The notes: generated by a model not told the origin, from the sequence alone. A stretch of DNA of 64,000 nt from Micrasema longulum (GCA_022494885.1 JAGVSM010004964.1:186001-250000); one strand, 5' to 3'; counted from the stretch's first letter, positions 42,440 to 53,181 are shown. Numbers and translations: made by a program.

Positions 42440-42720
42440 TTAATATTCTCACTCGCACCTGTATCCATGTACACATCCACCCGGTAGTTAGTTGAGAATT
42501 GACCACTGAGTCGTCGAGACAACCGCTCCGCACCCGCGTACCGCGTAATCGCTCCCGCTACCGCATTCCGCAAACAACCGAATAAAGTGAGAAATGAAGT
42601 GTCCCAGAGCCATTTCCAGCAGCCTCTAGTCAAAGCACCAAGATCCGGAAGGTAAGAGATTCAATTAACTTATCTGCTAGGATCTAAACCCACAGTAGCG
42701 AGCGGTAAGTTTTTAGATTG
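42440..42720 (+). promoter_or_regulatory. CpG-dense island with consensus 5' splice sites
   Basis: About 14 CG dinucleotides crowd into 42500-42590 (accgctccgcacccgcgtac, atcgctcccgctaccgcatt), unlike anything else in the window. Downstream, CCGGAAG|GTAAGAG (about 42652) and GAGCG|GTAAGTT (about 42705) match the insect donor consensus. This could be a promoter and untranslated first exon, or an LTR/leader. It has no clear start codon context. The minus 74-codon frame here lacks motifs. Confidence 0.35.
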
Positions 42721-42914
42721 GTAAGCTACGAAAATGCTGAGAAAATGTCCATAGCGGTAGTATGGCGTATAAAAAACAAGTATATTTTATATTAATTAAA
42801 TAATTCCTAACAAATGGCTCCAGTGGCTAATATTTTCAGTAAAAGTATTTTCTAATGTAGCACAAACATTTGATTTAAAAAATACAATTTAACAAAACAT
42901 AATTGCAAAAAAAA

Positions 42915-42990
42915 AATGGAACCCCCTATGGACTTGATCCCCCGCCTGCGTCACCCGCGCAGCTATTTCGTGATTTGGGCCAAGTGTCGA
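42915..42990 (-). mobile_element. Degenerate tRNA-like segment
   Basis: Minus strand 'atagctgcgcgggtgacgca' then 'gggatcaagtccat' resembles an A box and a weak B box. Too decayed to assign to SINE-1, -2 or -3. Confidence 0.3.
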
Positions 42991-44454
42991 AAAAATAATT
43001 AATAAACTGAATAATTCATTAGCGTACCTGTGCATTTTTGGTTACGTCAGACTATTATAACTTGTCTGGAAATAAAACACTTTTTCTTAATAAATGAGAT
43101 AAAAACTAAATATATTTAAAAGTATTCCTTACCGAGTACAATAGTTTACTAAACAAAACATAAATTACGTTTTAAGAATCATTGTTTCATCGAATTTTAT
43201 ATCACATTATTATTCACAAAACGACATGAGTTATACATTTTATAATTCTTCATATATATTTTTTCTAAACACTATACACTTGTGACGTTTTTATCATACC
43301 TCGAACTAAATTTTAAAAATTTAAATGGAAACTGAAGAATAACCTACAATATTCAACTGTCATCGTATGCACAAAAACGAATTACAATTAAAAAACAATT
43401 AGCGAATCTTTGTTTTTTAAAACCCACTAAACGATTAATACTATATTATGGATTAAAATATCAATTCGTTTCGTTTAATATATCAGAATATTTATTTATT
43501 TTAAAGCAATATCACTTTCAAACCACGGAAACATAAGTGTGATTAATTACTTACTTATTATTGTAACTTCCGTGTTAAGACATACAAAATATATTCGTTA
43601 TCTCTTTCGCACACATAAAGAGTGCGTATATTGTCACCCCCATTAGACTGTTGTAAGTGAAATTGATGTATTTTAAAGATTACTAGCCCTTATGAAAAAG
43701 TATTGAAATACTATATTGCATTAATGAAAGCTACACGATTTAACTGTAATTGCAAGTGTAATTTTTCGAACGAGATTCTAAAGTTTTAGGTTAAAGACGT
43801 ATTTAAATTAGTGTTTTTAAGTCAGCAGAGTAATTTTGTGTAATCCAGTAGTAATAATTTTGGCCAATAGAGGCGCAACTGGTCGCTGTATGGAATAAAG
43901 GAATATTATATAAATTTACTTACCCAAGAAAATTAATTTATATTTTTGGTGATGTGTTTTATCCTAATAATACTGTAACATAAAACATTACTTATGATGT
44001 CAAAAAAATATGGTAGGCTGCAAGTAATCGATTATAATGAGCATTCGCCCCTGCAAACCCATCACCTTAATTCCTCTCACTGCACCGCTCCGCAAGACCA
44101 CACGGGCTCTCCAACCCTTATTAATTTAAATTTGGAAAAAATTTGGTATTTTCCTATTAAAATATATGATATACTGTGTGTTACAGTAACAATGATAAAT
44201 TGCGACAGTGTATCAGTACTTTTAGTGATTGATCATTCGAATATCGAGGAAGATTTTAAAGAGATTGAAAAAACTTTTTATTAATATTATGATTGAACAC
44301 TGGCAAATTGTAGAGGTATACCATTTGCATTGTATCAAAATGTAGGCGCTTTAACAGTGCAATTGCTATTAGTGGGAGCTTCGACACTAATTGGTGATGA
44401 TGGAAGAAAACGATATTAAGCATTGATATATTGATTACGAAGATAAGCGGTATA
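42991..44454. other. No recognisable feature
   Basis: AT-rich, unique-looking. A frame at 43994-44284 starts with a His/Thr/Ser-rich stretch that I do not recognise; probably chance. Confidence 0.4.
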
Positions 44455-44645
44455 TTTCGATGAATAGGTATGTGAATGTGGGGGTTCGAACTGTCAGTAA
44501 GGTCGTAGTGAGTCACATCTTGCTGGAGGGTGTGATTCTAAAAAATGCTGCAAACGCCTTGTTGCATTCCTACGGCAACACTACTGGCTAGTCCAACTCG
44601 TTAGTGTCCACGTCGCGAACCCCGGTTAATGGGGGTCATAATAAT
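44455..44645 (+). mobile_element. Probable LINE 5' region, left half
   Basis: GC-richer text (gctggagggtgtgattctaa, gttgcattcctacggcaaca, gaaccccggttaatgggggt) stops where the LINE-C tail begins and appears to resume after its tail at 45515. It resembles untranslated 5' sequence of RTE-type elements; inference only. Confidence 0.4.
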
Positions 44646-45514
44646 TGTCTTCAAAGTGCTCATTGTAATTGCCCAATACTGGATAGGATAGACAATGTCA
44701 AATACTTAGGAGTTAATATTGATATAAATTTAAAGTGGAAACAACAGATTGAAAATATTACTAATCAACTTAAGAGACTAACGTATATATTCAAAACAAT
44801 TCGAAGTATAATAAATGTACAGGAACTTTTAAAGATTTATTTTGTTCCGATACAGACTACTGAAGAAATATTCCATAAATCACAACTTACGACACCAAAA
44901 CAATTATACGCTAAAACAATACTCACTTATAGATTCAAAAACTACTCTTACTCAAATGAAAGACATAACCCCTACAATACATCATATACAAATAATATAA
45001 TTACTAGATCCTCAACACATAGACAACTTAAACAAATACAAACTAAAACTACTTTCGGTCAAAAGGATTTTGAGTATTATTCAATTAAAATCTATAACCT
45101 ACTTCCACTTCCACTATCTATAAAAACAATTAGTAACGAAAAAATGTTTAAAAAGGGTATAAAAAAATGGATAGTGAAGCTAGGTAGAAGTAAAATGGAT
45201 TGTCTCATTCGCCAATACCAATATTGAATCAACTGCTCCACGAGTGTATAGCTTACGTTAGGTTTTTGTTATTTTCATTGTGTGTTTTGTAATATAAATA
45301 ATATAGATGTACATAAATACCTAGTTTTTAAAACCGTATGAATATCTGTTAATTATCTTCGTTTTTTTAAGTTAGTCTTCTTTGTTTATTCTCAAATTTA
45401 ATTAAAAAAAAGTATATTGTTAAGTGTCCTCGGCACGGGAAACCCCAGTGAGGTCACATTATTTTTATTATTAATTATTATTTGTAAGCAAAAAATATGA
45501 ATAAATAAATAAAT
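44646..45514 (+). mobile_element. LINE-C relic with complete 3' UTR
   Basis: RIDNVKYLGVNIDINLKWKQ, LKRLTYIFKTIRSIINVQEL, then an internal deletion, TPKQLYAKTILTYRFKNYSY, DFEYYSIKIYNLLPLPLSIK and KKWIVKLG to a stop at 45227. The GIIGWG block found in relatives at 7344 and 34524 is missing between IYFVPIQ and TTEEIF, a deletion that preserved frame. The 3' UTR has a 'cctcggcacggg ... gtgagg' hairpin and an aataaataaataaat tail. Confidence 0.8.
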
Positions 45515-45740
45515 GGGATCACACTCATAACGGTGTGATCGCGGCAGATAACGAGAGGATGAAAGGCGAGTTTTTGGCGCCTCAAAACCAAAACCAACCA
45601 GCTAAGGGAAGGTAACCCCGACAGAAAATCCACCACAGAAGGCAACAGGAAACCACTCTGGTCATCTTTTCCCAGTATTTACTACGGCGAGTACATCAAT
45701 AAGCAGTCGTATAGGCTGCGAAATGTAAAATTAGCTTAGG
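45515..45740 (+). mobile_element. Probable LINE 5' region, right half
   Basis: Starts 'gggatcacactcataacggt' with a gatcacac/gtgtgatc hairpin, then 'agctaagggaaggtaacccc', 'acaggaaaccactctggtca' and 'ttactacggcgagtacatca'. This string resembles the leader just upstream of the endonuclease of RTE-type elements. Here no endonuclease follows. Confidence 0.45.
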
Positions 45741-45777
45741 ACAGATACGTATGCTTTCGCTGTATACTAAGATTTGA

Positions 45778-45962
45778 ACACAGATTACAGATGAAAGATT
45801 TGAAGAGATATAGATGTTCAAATACGGACAGAATGGTGAATGTTACACAATGTGCAAAGTGGCCACTTAAACCAGACAATGACAGGTCATAACCCCTGTA
45901 GATAGATGTCTTTACTTCTATATAACCTTATCGAAAATGTTCTTTATCTCTGTGGTAATATG
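45778..45962 (-). mobile_element. Repeat A, inverse
   Basis: Inverse blocks 'acagatgaaagatttgaaga', 'aagtggccacttaaaccaga' and 'tgttctttatctctgtggta'. The start block is absent. Confidence 0.8.
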
Positions 45963-46267
45963 TTGTTCGATATGAATTGTAAAAGAAAGAGAAGATCGAG
46001 ATACGCTGTATCTTTCTCATTTATTTTTATGATTGAATTTTTATTATTATTACTTGCATGTTTTCTAATTTATATTTATATTGATTTTTTGTAATGTTGT
46101 TGTTATTCTTTGATTTTATAAAGCATCATTTAATGAAATAAAAATAAAAAACACATGTAAAAAATAAGGTCCTTCCTAAACACAGGAATTTCCTAGCTAG
46201 TCGGGACCTAAAACAAAGAAACTCTATACATTTTAAAACTGTGAAATACATAAATAAAATATAATTA
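45963..46267. other. No recognisable feature
   Basis: AT-rich; 46100-46150 has LINE-tail-like aataaaaataaaa. Confidence 0.4.
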
Positions 46268-46325
46268 AAAATGCAGTGCCCTATGCATCACATTGTACGG
46301 ATAAAAGGTTTGATGATGATAATGA
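46268..46325 (+). mobile_element. SINE-1 3' fragment
   Basis: 'atgcagtgccctatgcatca' then a gatgatgataatgat tail. Confidence 0.65.
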
Positions 46326-47122
46326 TTGTGAGGCTGCTTGGTTATCAATTTATAAATAAGCTTTGATGAAGGAACAGTAATGTTCTTAAAGGCATTGTAT
46401 TAAATTAAATGGAATGATTTTAAACAAACGTGCTAAGCGGTTTTAATAATTTTACATTAGTATGTTTTAAACAGACACAATAAATTGTGAAGTTTTCTCT
46501 GTTTTCCTTCAGGGTGAAGGCTTAGTGGGGATTCTTTGGGATGTAAAAAATAAGGGTGGGTTTTTCAGGTAGGCTGCTTCCAATACGTGATGAAAAGACG
46601 TTCGAATTCGCGCCCCGTTACAGCCTTATATGATTTACACCCCATTTAGTGGCAATACATAGCACCCACACAAAACTACCCCTACTGAAGGCTTAACTGC
46701 TTTTTTTGAAACAGGGTAGATCTAAAACCCGAAAAAAATCGCGGAAAGAACGGAAAATAATGTTTCAAAACGTCAAACAAAAATAAATTGTTACGCAAAG
46801 AAAGAGAATTTCGTTTTTTTTTTATTTCTGGATTATAAAAATAAGAAAAACATTTGAAATAATACATTTATTTTATTTAAACAGATACAATGAACTGAAT
46901 GCAGATGGTAAAAAAGATTCTTTATTCACAAAGTTTTCAGTGCTTGATATTTAGACAGCAATATTAACTGAGGGCAGTGGCGGTCACTCTTAAGATACAC
47001 ACCCGTCAATTTCTCATCATTATGCGACTCAGAGTTTGAGTAAAGATCTGATTTCCCGACAAATGGTTAGAACTTCGTTAGCACAGAGACAATACAATAC
47101 ATAGGAGATCTCAGCAAATTTT
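46326..47122. other. Mostly unassigned
   Basis: 46500-46690 is GC-richer (gtgaaggcttagtggggatt, ttcgaattcgcgccccgtta) with no motif-bearing frame. The rest is AT-rich. Confidence 0.4.
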
Positions 47123-47345
47123 TTGTACAAGGTTTTCCCACAGCACAAATTATGTCATACCCAAAACCCGCATGACTTTTGCTCAGAGACATCTCTCTTT
47201 TATCACACGAGAGTGTTCAATATTTTGGAAGAGCGTACTAAGCTTTCAAGAATAAAAAATATTTTAAATAGAGGATTTAAGGACTGGATTTTACTTAGTG
47301 GGAGGGATTTGAGTAGGAAACTCCTTAATGATTTTCTGAATTACT
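47123..47345 (+). mobile_element. LINE-C-type tail
   Basis: SLFYHTRVFNILEERTKLSR and RGFKDWILLSGRDLSRKLLN match the 'PRVFNILDE' block of LINE-C. The open frame runs on into repeat A at 47345, so its last 60 or so codons are not LINE protein. Confidence 0.65.
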
Positions 47346-47918
47346 TAAATTTATTTCAACAGAGAGGGAAAACATTTTTGAGCAGGGAATATGGAAGTCT
47401 AGGCGTTTACAGGGCTTATGACCTATCATTGGCTGGTTTAAGTGGCCACTTTACACACTGTGTAATATTCACCATTCTGCCTATGCTTGAACAACCACAT
47501 TTCCTCAACTCTTCCATCGGTTGGCTTTTATGAAGTTAAGGAGCTGAAACCTTTATCACGTGGATGAGATTCATCCAGCTGAACCAAATCACCTACTAGG
47601 CAACGCCTGAAAACAATTTTCCAATTTTTATAGTTCTTCTTCTACCAGTTAATTCAACAATGTTTGAGTACGTCCAAATGCTTGCAGACTGGCTGTATTT
47701 TCCCCCTAGGGAGTTATTCATACTTACATTTATTTCAACAGAGGGAAAACATTTTTGAGAAGAGAATATGGAAGTCTAGGCATTTACAGGGCTTATGACC
47801 TGCCATTGGCTAGTTTAATCGCCACTTTACACACTGTGTAACATTTACCATTCTGCCCATGTTTGAACATCCACATTTCCTCAACTCTTCCATCTGTTGA
47901 CTTTTGTGAAATAAAAGA
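47337..47918 (+). mobile_element. Repeat A, 1.5 tandem units
   Basis: The same blocks recur 380 bp apart ('caacagag-gggaaaacattt' at about 47358 and 47738). The unit junction reads 'ggcaacgcctgaaaacaatt ... ttcaacaatgtttgagtacg' (47600-47670), showing that the end block joins directly to the start block. The second unit stops at a SINE-1. Confidence 0.85.
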
Positions 47919-48030
47919 GCTGAAAGACTGATCATCTGACCTTTATGTAACAAAAGTGATCAAGATACGCTGTGATTGGTGTGCTCAATGCATCATTAGG
48001 TGCGGAAAGGGAATGATGATGATGATGATA
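47919..48030 (+). mobile_element. SINE-1, 5'-truncated, in repeat A
   Basis: 'actgatcatctgacctttat', 'aagatacgctgtgattggtg' and 'attaggtgcggaaagggaat' with a (GATGAT)n tail. It joins repeat A right after 'agctgaaa'. Confidence 0.75.
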
Positions 48031-48200
48031 ATTTTAATGACAATGTATGTAAATTTAGGTAGTGCTGTGACTACGGCGATGGTAAATGTGAATGTGTATT
48101 TTACTACTTGCATGTTGGTATAGTGAGTATCCTGACGAAGAGACGGGTACGTCTTGAAACCGGTAGAATCAAAAAGTCGGTAAATGGTTGAATACAAATA
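48031..48200 (+). mobile_element. PLE terminal repeat, lineage 1
   Basis: 'ttttactacttgcatgttgg', a hammerhead-like core and 'aaaaagtcggtaaatggttg', matching 2520-2690 and 52555-52725. Confidence 0.65.
48128..48166 (+). ncRNA. Hammerhead-like core, lineage 1
   Basis: CTGACGA (48132-48138), one extra A, GAGACG/CGTCTT with loop GGTA (last pair G-T), GAAA (48156-48159), CCGG and TA. Boxes complete; helix I weak. Confidence 0.6.
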
Positions 48201-48429
48201 TTTACTAACATTTATTAAAATGCTTGACCACAAAATAAATGCTTTGAACATAGTCGTAAATAATACTTATTTTTTATTTTTTTACCGACCGGCTTCAAAT
48301 CTGCAAAAGCTTTTTATCAAGGTAAAATTAACTAAGGTAGAAAAAATTCAAACTAATTGGTTGTAAATAAAGTTGTTTTATATGTGTTTTATGTTTGTGA
48401 ATAATCACAAACAAACAAGCAAACAAATG

Positions 48430-49455
48430 ATCACGCCGTTTCCCCGTAGGGGTAGGCAGAGAGGGTAGAACGCCATATCACAATACCATATCATACCAAT
48501 ACCATATCAAAAAAAAAATATAAAAAATCACTCTATCTTTGCATACATACCTCGCTTCCTCTGCATTTATACATCTTCTCATGCACGCCCGCCGATCATT
48601 TCTACTTTTGACATGTCCATCTTCAAGTATTTGATGGACTTGATCGAGCCATGTCTTTCTCGGTCTTTCTTCCTCGTTTTCTGCATCCATCAACATTCGC
48701 ATCGCATAGATTCTTTTAACCGTGCTTTCACTGTCCATTCGCTCCACATGTCCAAACCAACGCAGCACCCCTTTCTTGATTCTGTCGATAATGCATGTCT
48801 CAGCCTTACACACACTTCACGGATCTCGACATTTGTGCCTACCATACATCGTTTCACCACACATTCGCCTGAGGGATCGCATTTCGACAGCATTCAACCT
48901 ACTTTCATCATCATTTTTCCAATTCTATACTTCGCTCCCATACATAAGAGTTGGCACTAGAACTCCGTTGTGAACAGCTAGTTTGCGATAAACATTTGTT
49001 TGCCAAAGTAGATTTCAGTGCACCGTTCACCCTGTTCCCGGCACTCACCCTCCTTTCAATATCTTTCCCGGTCTTTCCCTCCCTAGTAAACATACTTTCC
49101 AGGTTCACAAATTATTCTACCTGATTTAGAATATCTCCGTTCACACTGATCTCACATTTAGTCATATTCTCATCCCTTTCAAAAACCATCACTTTCGATT
49201 TATCAACATTCATAAGCAAATCGCTTTTCTTGCATACATCGGAGACTTTTGTTACCAATAATTGCGGGTCTCCTTTGCTGCTAGCAAGAAGCACGGCATC
49301 ATCCGCATACAGAAGACAGTTAACAGTCATACCACTCATTTTTACTCCCATTCTTAAATCTTTCAGTTCTTTCAGACAGTTATCGATGTATATGTTGAAC
49401 AACCATGGTGACATTACACATCCCTGTTCGACTCCTTCAGGAATATTTAACACAA
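48430..49455 (-). mobile_element. RTE-like LINE, RT motif B to C-terminus
   Basis: Minus frames: GVEQGCVMSPWLFNIYIDNC (motif B region), CLLYADDAVLLASSKGDPQL (catalytic YADD), then with frame changes VVKRCMVGTNVEIREVCVR, KKGVLRWFGHVERMDSESTV, RPRKTWLDQVHQILEDGHVK and RNDRRACMRRCINAEEARYV. This order is that of RTE-type elements. At least three frameshifts and 5' truncation ahead of the palm. Decayed relatives: 560-1815 and 17333-17480. Confidence 0.85.
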
Positions 49456-49879
49456 AGTATTAATAATTACTTCATATACATAGTTTTTATTATGATTTAA
49501 TTTAAATACATATTTTTTTCGATAAAACAAGTTTACAAATCATCCCTTATTTCTGTGGTACCGTTTTATACGTTTTATATGTTGCAGAAGACGGTTCCAG
49601 TATCGGAAACCTTCAATATTTTCCCTTGGGCAGCTGTGAAATATATCGAGCCAGGTGTGATTTATGCTTTTTAATGTTTATTTTTACACCTGTGTGTTTA
49701 AGGAGAAATTTTCCGGGCAAAAAATATAAAATACAGGGTTGCCATGAAATTCAAAATGATTCTTACACCAGCAAAACACTACCTGAATATTTGTGAAAGT
49801 AATACGACTATTACAAATAATAATATGTGATACATATTTTTTTAAATTTAAAAAAAATATTTGTCAATTTTAACGTGAA
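49456..49879. other. No recognisable feature
   Basis: AT-rich sequence, nothing supported. Confidence 0.4.
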
Positions 49880-50545
49880 TATTCTTTATTCAATTTACAA
49901 ATTACGACAGAGATGAATAATTTTTTTGTGGTGGTAATATGAAAGTCTAGACATTTACAGGGCTTATTTTATTTTATTTTATTTATTTTATTTAGAAAAC
50001 ATACAGTCATACAAAATAAGTACTAAAAACAACAATTTTTTAACATAAAAAGACCAATTAAGTTTTCACAAATTAAAAAGATATAAACATTAAATGTGAC
50101 AAAAAATAAAAAATAAATTAGAATTTTAAGCGAGAAAAGGATAATTGTTGACATTTGCGTTTTCCATGGAGGTAATAAATTAAAATAAATAAAAATACCG
50201 AATGGACACTCCGAGCCATCCATGCACACACATGAACGCACATATAAAACATACACAAACATATACATTACATGCGGCACATATACATAGCATAAATGAC
50301 TTGCATTGCTTGGTTTAAGTAGCCACTTTACACGCTGAGTAACATTTACCATATTCCCTATGTTCAAACATCTCCATTTCTTCAATCCTTTCTTCCGTTG
50401 ATTCAAGTGAAGTTAAATAGCTGAAACCTTTATTGTTGTGAAAAGATTCATAGAGTTGAATTATTTCACATACTAAGGCAATGTCTGACAACAGTTTTTA
50501 ACATTTTTAAACTTCTTCTTGGACCAGAAGTTAGATAAAAATTAA
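49880..50545 (+). mobile_element. Repeat A interrupted by an A/T-tailed insertion
   Basis: 49880-49968 covers 'ttacgacagagatgaataat' to 'tttacagggctta'; 50297-50545 resumes at 'cattgcttggtttaagtagc' and ends with 'cttcttcttggaccaga'. The blocks are collinear, so the 330 bp between are an insertion. Confidence 0.75.
49969..50296 (-). mobile_element. Insertion with (AAAAT)n 3' tail in repeat A
   Basis: On the minus strand it ends 'tctaaataaaataaataaaa', like a LINE 3' end. The interior has no recognised motif; a 127-codon minus frame here lacks family features and also runs into repeat A. Confidence 0.5.
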
Positions 50546-50728
50546 TTGAGTTTATCCAAATGTTTGTAGACAAAAGACAAGGTTTCAGCCCTTAGGGATT
50601 TTTAAAGATATATATACCAAACTTCTTCTTGGACCAGAAGTTGTATAATAATTTATTGAGTATATCCAAATGTTTGCAGACAAAAGACAAGGTTTTAGCC
50701 CCTAGGGATTTTTTAAGATATATATAAC
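50509..50728 (+). repeat. Tandem duplication of the repeat-A start block, period 110
   Basis: 'aaacttcttcttggaccaga' recurs at 50509 and 50619, each followed by 'atccaaatgtttg.agacaaa' and 'cc.tagggat'. Two units in direct orientation. Confidence 0.85.
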
Positions 50729-50759
50729 AAAGCGGAGATGGCAAATCTTTTTTTTTATG

Positions 50760-51095
50760 AAAACGTAATTCATATTTAAATAATTAATATGAATAAGTCT
50801 TTTTTCTAAATAAAATAAAATGAACATCAAAAATTTTATCTAGCAGACTATTTAAGCAGGATTGAACCCTCATGAAGTTATAAATAAATATATAAATTAA
50901 TTTGTACCCCCGTCTTCAACTGGTCTAAACACGCCAGTAAGAGGGTGAAAGCGCTAATTCATCACATAATTTTATCTCTGTATCCAGGCGGATGAAAAAT
51001 ACTGTTCTATGTGTTCAATATGGCCAGAATCCTGGACGATTGTTTTTGATTCGATAACTGCTCTAAGGAAAAATTCTTACAAAGAAAATCAAGTG
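50760..51095. other. No recognisable feature
   Basis: Unique-looking. 50910-51000 is slightly GC-richer. An 81-codon frame begins near 51009 and overlaps the SINE-1 that follows. Confidence 0.4.
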
Positions 51096-51099
51096 AAAA

Positions 51100-51360
51100 A
51101 ACGTTCGCCTAGTGGTGTAGTGAATACAATTTCAATTTTCATCATCAAAGTCCCGGGTTTGATTTCCAAGAAGGTTGACACGAAATATTTGTTTTTTAAG
51201 TCCGTTTTCTACTTAAGTAATTTTCTGTCCCTGGACCGCCACCTGCCGCCGTAAAACGAATTCCCTACCCTCCTATAATGGATGATTGAGATACGGTGAA
51301 TTTTATTTAACAATGTAGCGTCCTATGCACCACCGGGAGTGGATAAGGGTTTGATAATGA
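51100..51360 (+). mobile_element. SINE-1, diverged full-length
   Basis: Head 'ttcgcctagtggtgtagtga', B-box-like 'cccgggtttgatttcc', body 'ctgtccctggaccgccacct', 'tcctatgcaccaccgggagt' and a gataatgataatta tail. Confidence 0.75.
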
Positions 51361-51384
51361 TAATTATGTGAAATCCGCTTGGCC

Positions 51385-51490
51385 CGCCTCGAAGTCAAAT
51401 AGTCAGCGCGTTTGCCTACAATGCAACAAGATTTTGGGAAAGATATTTGATGTAGTTGATATGAAAATGTGATTTAACCTTAGAATTATA
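51385..51490 (+). mobile_element. SINE-1 5' half
   Basis: 'tcaaatagtcagcgcgtttg' and 'cctacaatgcaacaagattt' with 'gatatgaaaatgtgattta'. The B box is decayed and the 3' half is missing. Confidence 0.6.
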
Positions 51491-51720
51491 ATCCTCTAGA
51501 GAAGCTTTTAAGCTCTATTCCATTGATCAAAAGAGGTCCAAATGTTTGGTTTTGTTTTAGTTTGATTTTTAGTTTAACAACAAACACGTAACGATAGGTT
51601 TCGGTTAGCGCTTGCAATTCTCACCCCAAGTATCACAGCCCGTTGTATTGCTGAAATCTGTAATAATTTTGCAGTCAATAATCATAGAATTGTTTTTCTT
51701 CGTATGAGCGACTCTATTAG

Positions 51721-52255
51721 CCATGGATGCAGGAATGCGGATGCGGAAGCAGACTTAAGTGTGGATTTCTGATCTGGGCACCCTACGAATTGAAGTACTC
51801 TCTTATGCTGGAGATGGTTCAGAAGAAATTTCTGAGGTATTTTTACTTAAGGGAGTGCGGATATTATCCGTGGTTGTACCCGTCTGACTTCATACTGGGA
51901 ATGCTTGGCTACAGTAGTTTGGAGAAAAGAAGAAGTGCGTACTTGCCCATGTATTTTAATGACTACCTTAGACATGGACAGCTTAAGCTGTTTTATCTTC
52001 CTGCTTGCAGAACCAACCTGCCGATGGTAATGCCAGTAGGAAGAGCAATGTCTTTACTCAACCGTGTCTCTTCAAATATTGACATCTTTCATATTAGTTA
52101 AAAATAGTTCAGAGAGGATAGAACTCTTTCTCTATAATTGCTGGGTATTTTTATTTTACACATTTTTGTATATTTAAATTTTAGTATTAATTTTTTCGTT
52201 TTATGTATGCATTGAAATATTTTGTAATGTACATAAACGTTTATAAAATAAATAA
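51721..52255 (+). mobile_element. CR1/Jockey-like LINE C-terminus and 3' UTR
   Basis: IWAPYELKYSLMLEMVQKKF, LRYFYLRECGYYPWLYPSDF, LGMLGYSSLEKRRSAYLPMY and SLLNRVSSNIDIFHIS to a stop at 52101: one open frame of 124 codons. 'W-PYE-KY---LE-VQKKFLRFLY' is characteristic of insect CR1/Jockey-type tails. The UTR ends 'cgtttataaaataaataaat'. Confidence 0.8.
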
Positions 52256-52294
52256 ATTAAATAATAATTAAATAGAAAGTATTTTACACTTAAA

Positions 52295-52445
52295 TATTAT
52301 ATATTTCCTGGACTGGCACATAAAGCGAAGAATGATCGTTTTACCTCCACGTTACAAAAAATGTCAAGAAACGCTGCGATTGTTGTATCTATGTAGTGCC
52401 CTATGCACCATTGGGCGTGGAAAGAGAATGATGATGATGATAATG
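52295..52445 (+). mobile_element. SINE-1, 5'-truncated
   Basis: 'ttcctggactggcacataaa', 'gaaacgctgcgattgttgta', 'ccctatgcaccattgggcgt' and a gatgatgatgataat tail. Confidence 0.8.
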
Positions 52446-52554
52446 ATTATGCGACCGATATTTAAGTGAAGATTATTTTTATGTAATACAAATAACATTA
52501 CAGGGCGGACATATTGCCTTAAAGTAATTTGGTGGTGGTGTTCGCATCTCTATA

Positions 52555-52725
52555 AATCTGCATGTGATTTATGTATTTATGGAAACTACGGTGATGGAGA
52601 AGGTGAAGGTGTATTTTAGTATTTGCATGTTGGTGTTTTAAGTGTCCTGACGAAGAGACGGGTACGTCTCGAAACCAGTACAATAAAAAAGTCAGTTAGT
52701 GGTTGAATAATAATATTTAATTACA
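52555..52725 (+). mobile_element. PLE terminal repeat, lineage 1
   Basis: 'gaaggtgaaggtgtatttta', 'gtatttgcatgttggtg', a hammerhead-like core and 'aaaaaagtcagttagtggtt'. Third copy of the lineage. Confidence 0.65.
52644..52681 (+). ncRNA. Hammerhead-like core, lineage 1, altered helix III
   Basis: CTGACGA (52647-52653), extra A, perfect GAGACG/CGTCTC helix II, GAAA (52671-52674), then CCAG instead of CCGG, which breaks the palindrome needed for a dimeric helix III. Confidence 0.55.
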
Positions 52726-52729
52726 GTTT

Positions 52730-53170
52730 AAAGCAGTTATAAAAAACTGGGTCCAAATGGAATAATGAGAAGAACAGAAGTCTTTGATAAAAGTACAACA
52801 TTAATGATAAACAATGCTTTATACTTCCACACTTTGTTTATGGATTAATAATATCATCGCAATGTAGTAAACAAATGCAAGAATCAATACAAAGAACAAT
52901 GAATAAAGCACTTAAAGTAACATTTAATTTTTATATATATATACTAGAACCACAGATTTATATAGAATAACAAAATGCCCAATCTAGAGGAATTAATCTA
53001 CACAGAAATAATAAAAATTATATTTAAGATGAAAAAGAATAAAGAAAGACAAATTTTAAATTTAATTTTTAAATTAAAATTTATAAATTAAAAAATGAAT
53101 ACAAGAGCGTCAAATAATTTAACTTGCGAACAGCCTAGGACTAACAGAAAAAGGAACAGTTTTGTATATA
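52730..53170 (+). mobile_element. LINE tail, related to LINE-C group
   Basis: PHFVYGLIISSQCSKQMQES, RTMNKALKVTF, and after a frameshift KMPNLEELIYTEIIKIIFKM. The 'YG--- ... Q---NKALK--- ... L-L-EL---EI-K---K' pattern is the post-RT tail of the 7344/34524 group. Confidence 0.6.
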
Positions 53171-53181
53171 CAGCAATGATG

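Noticed and set aside
44604..45227. A single host gene of 207 codons
   Set aside because: The first 15 codons come from flanking repeat sequence and the rest matches non-LTR RT tail motifs (VKYLGVNIDINLKW), so it is a retroelement relic.
48613..48973. Plus-strand frames of 115 and 83 codons
   Set aside because: Antisense shadows of the RTE-like minus-strand element at 48430-49455.
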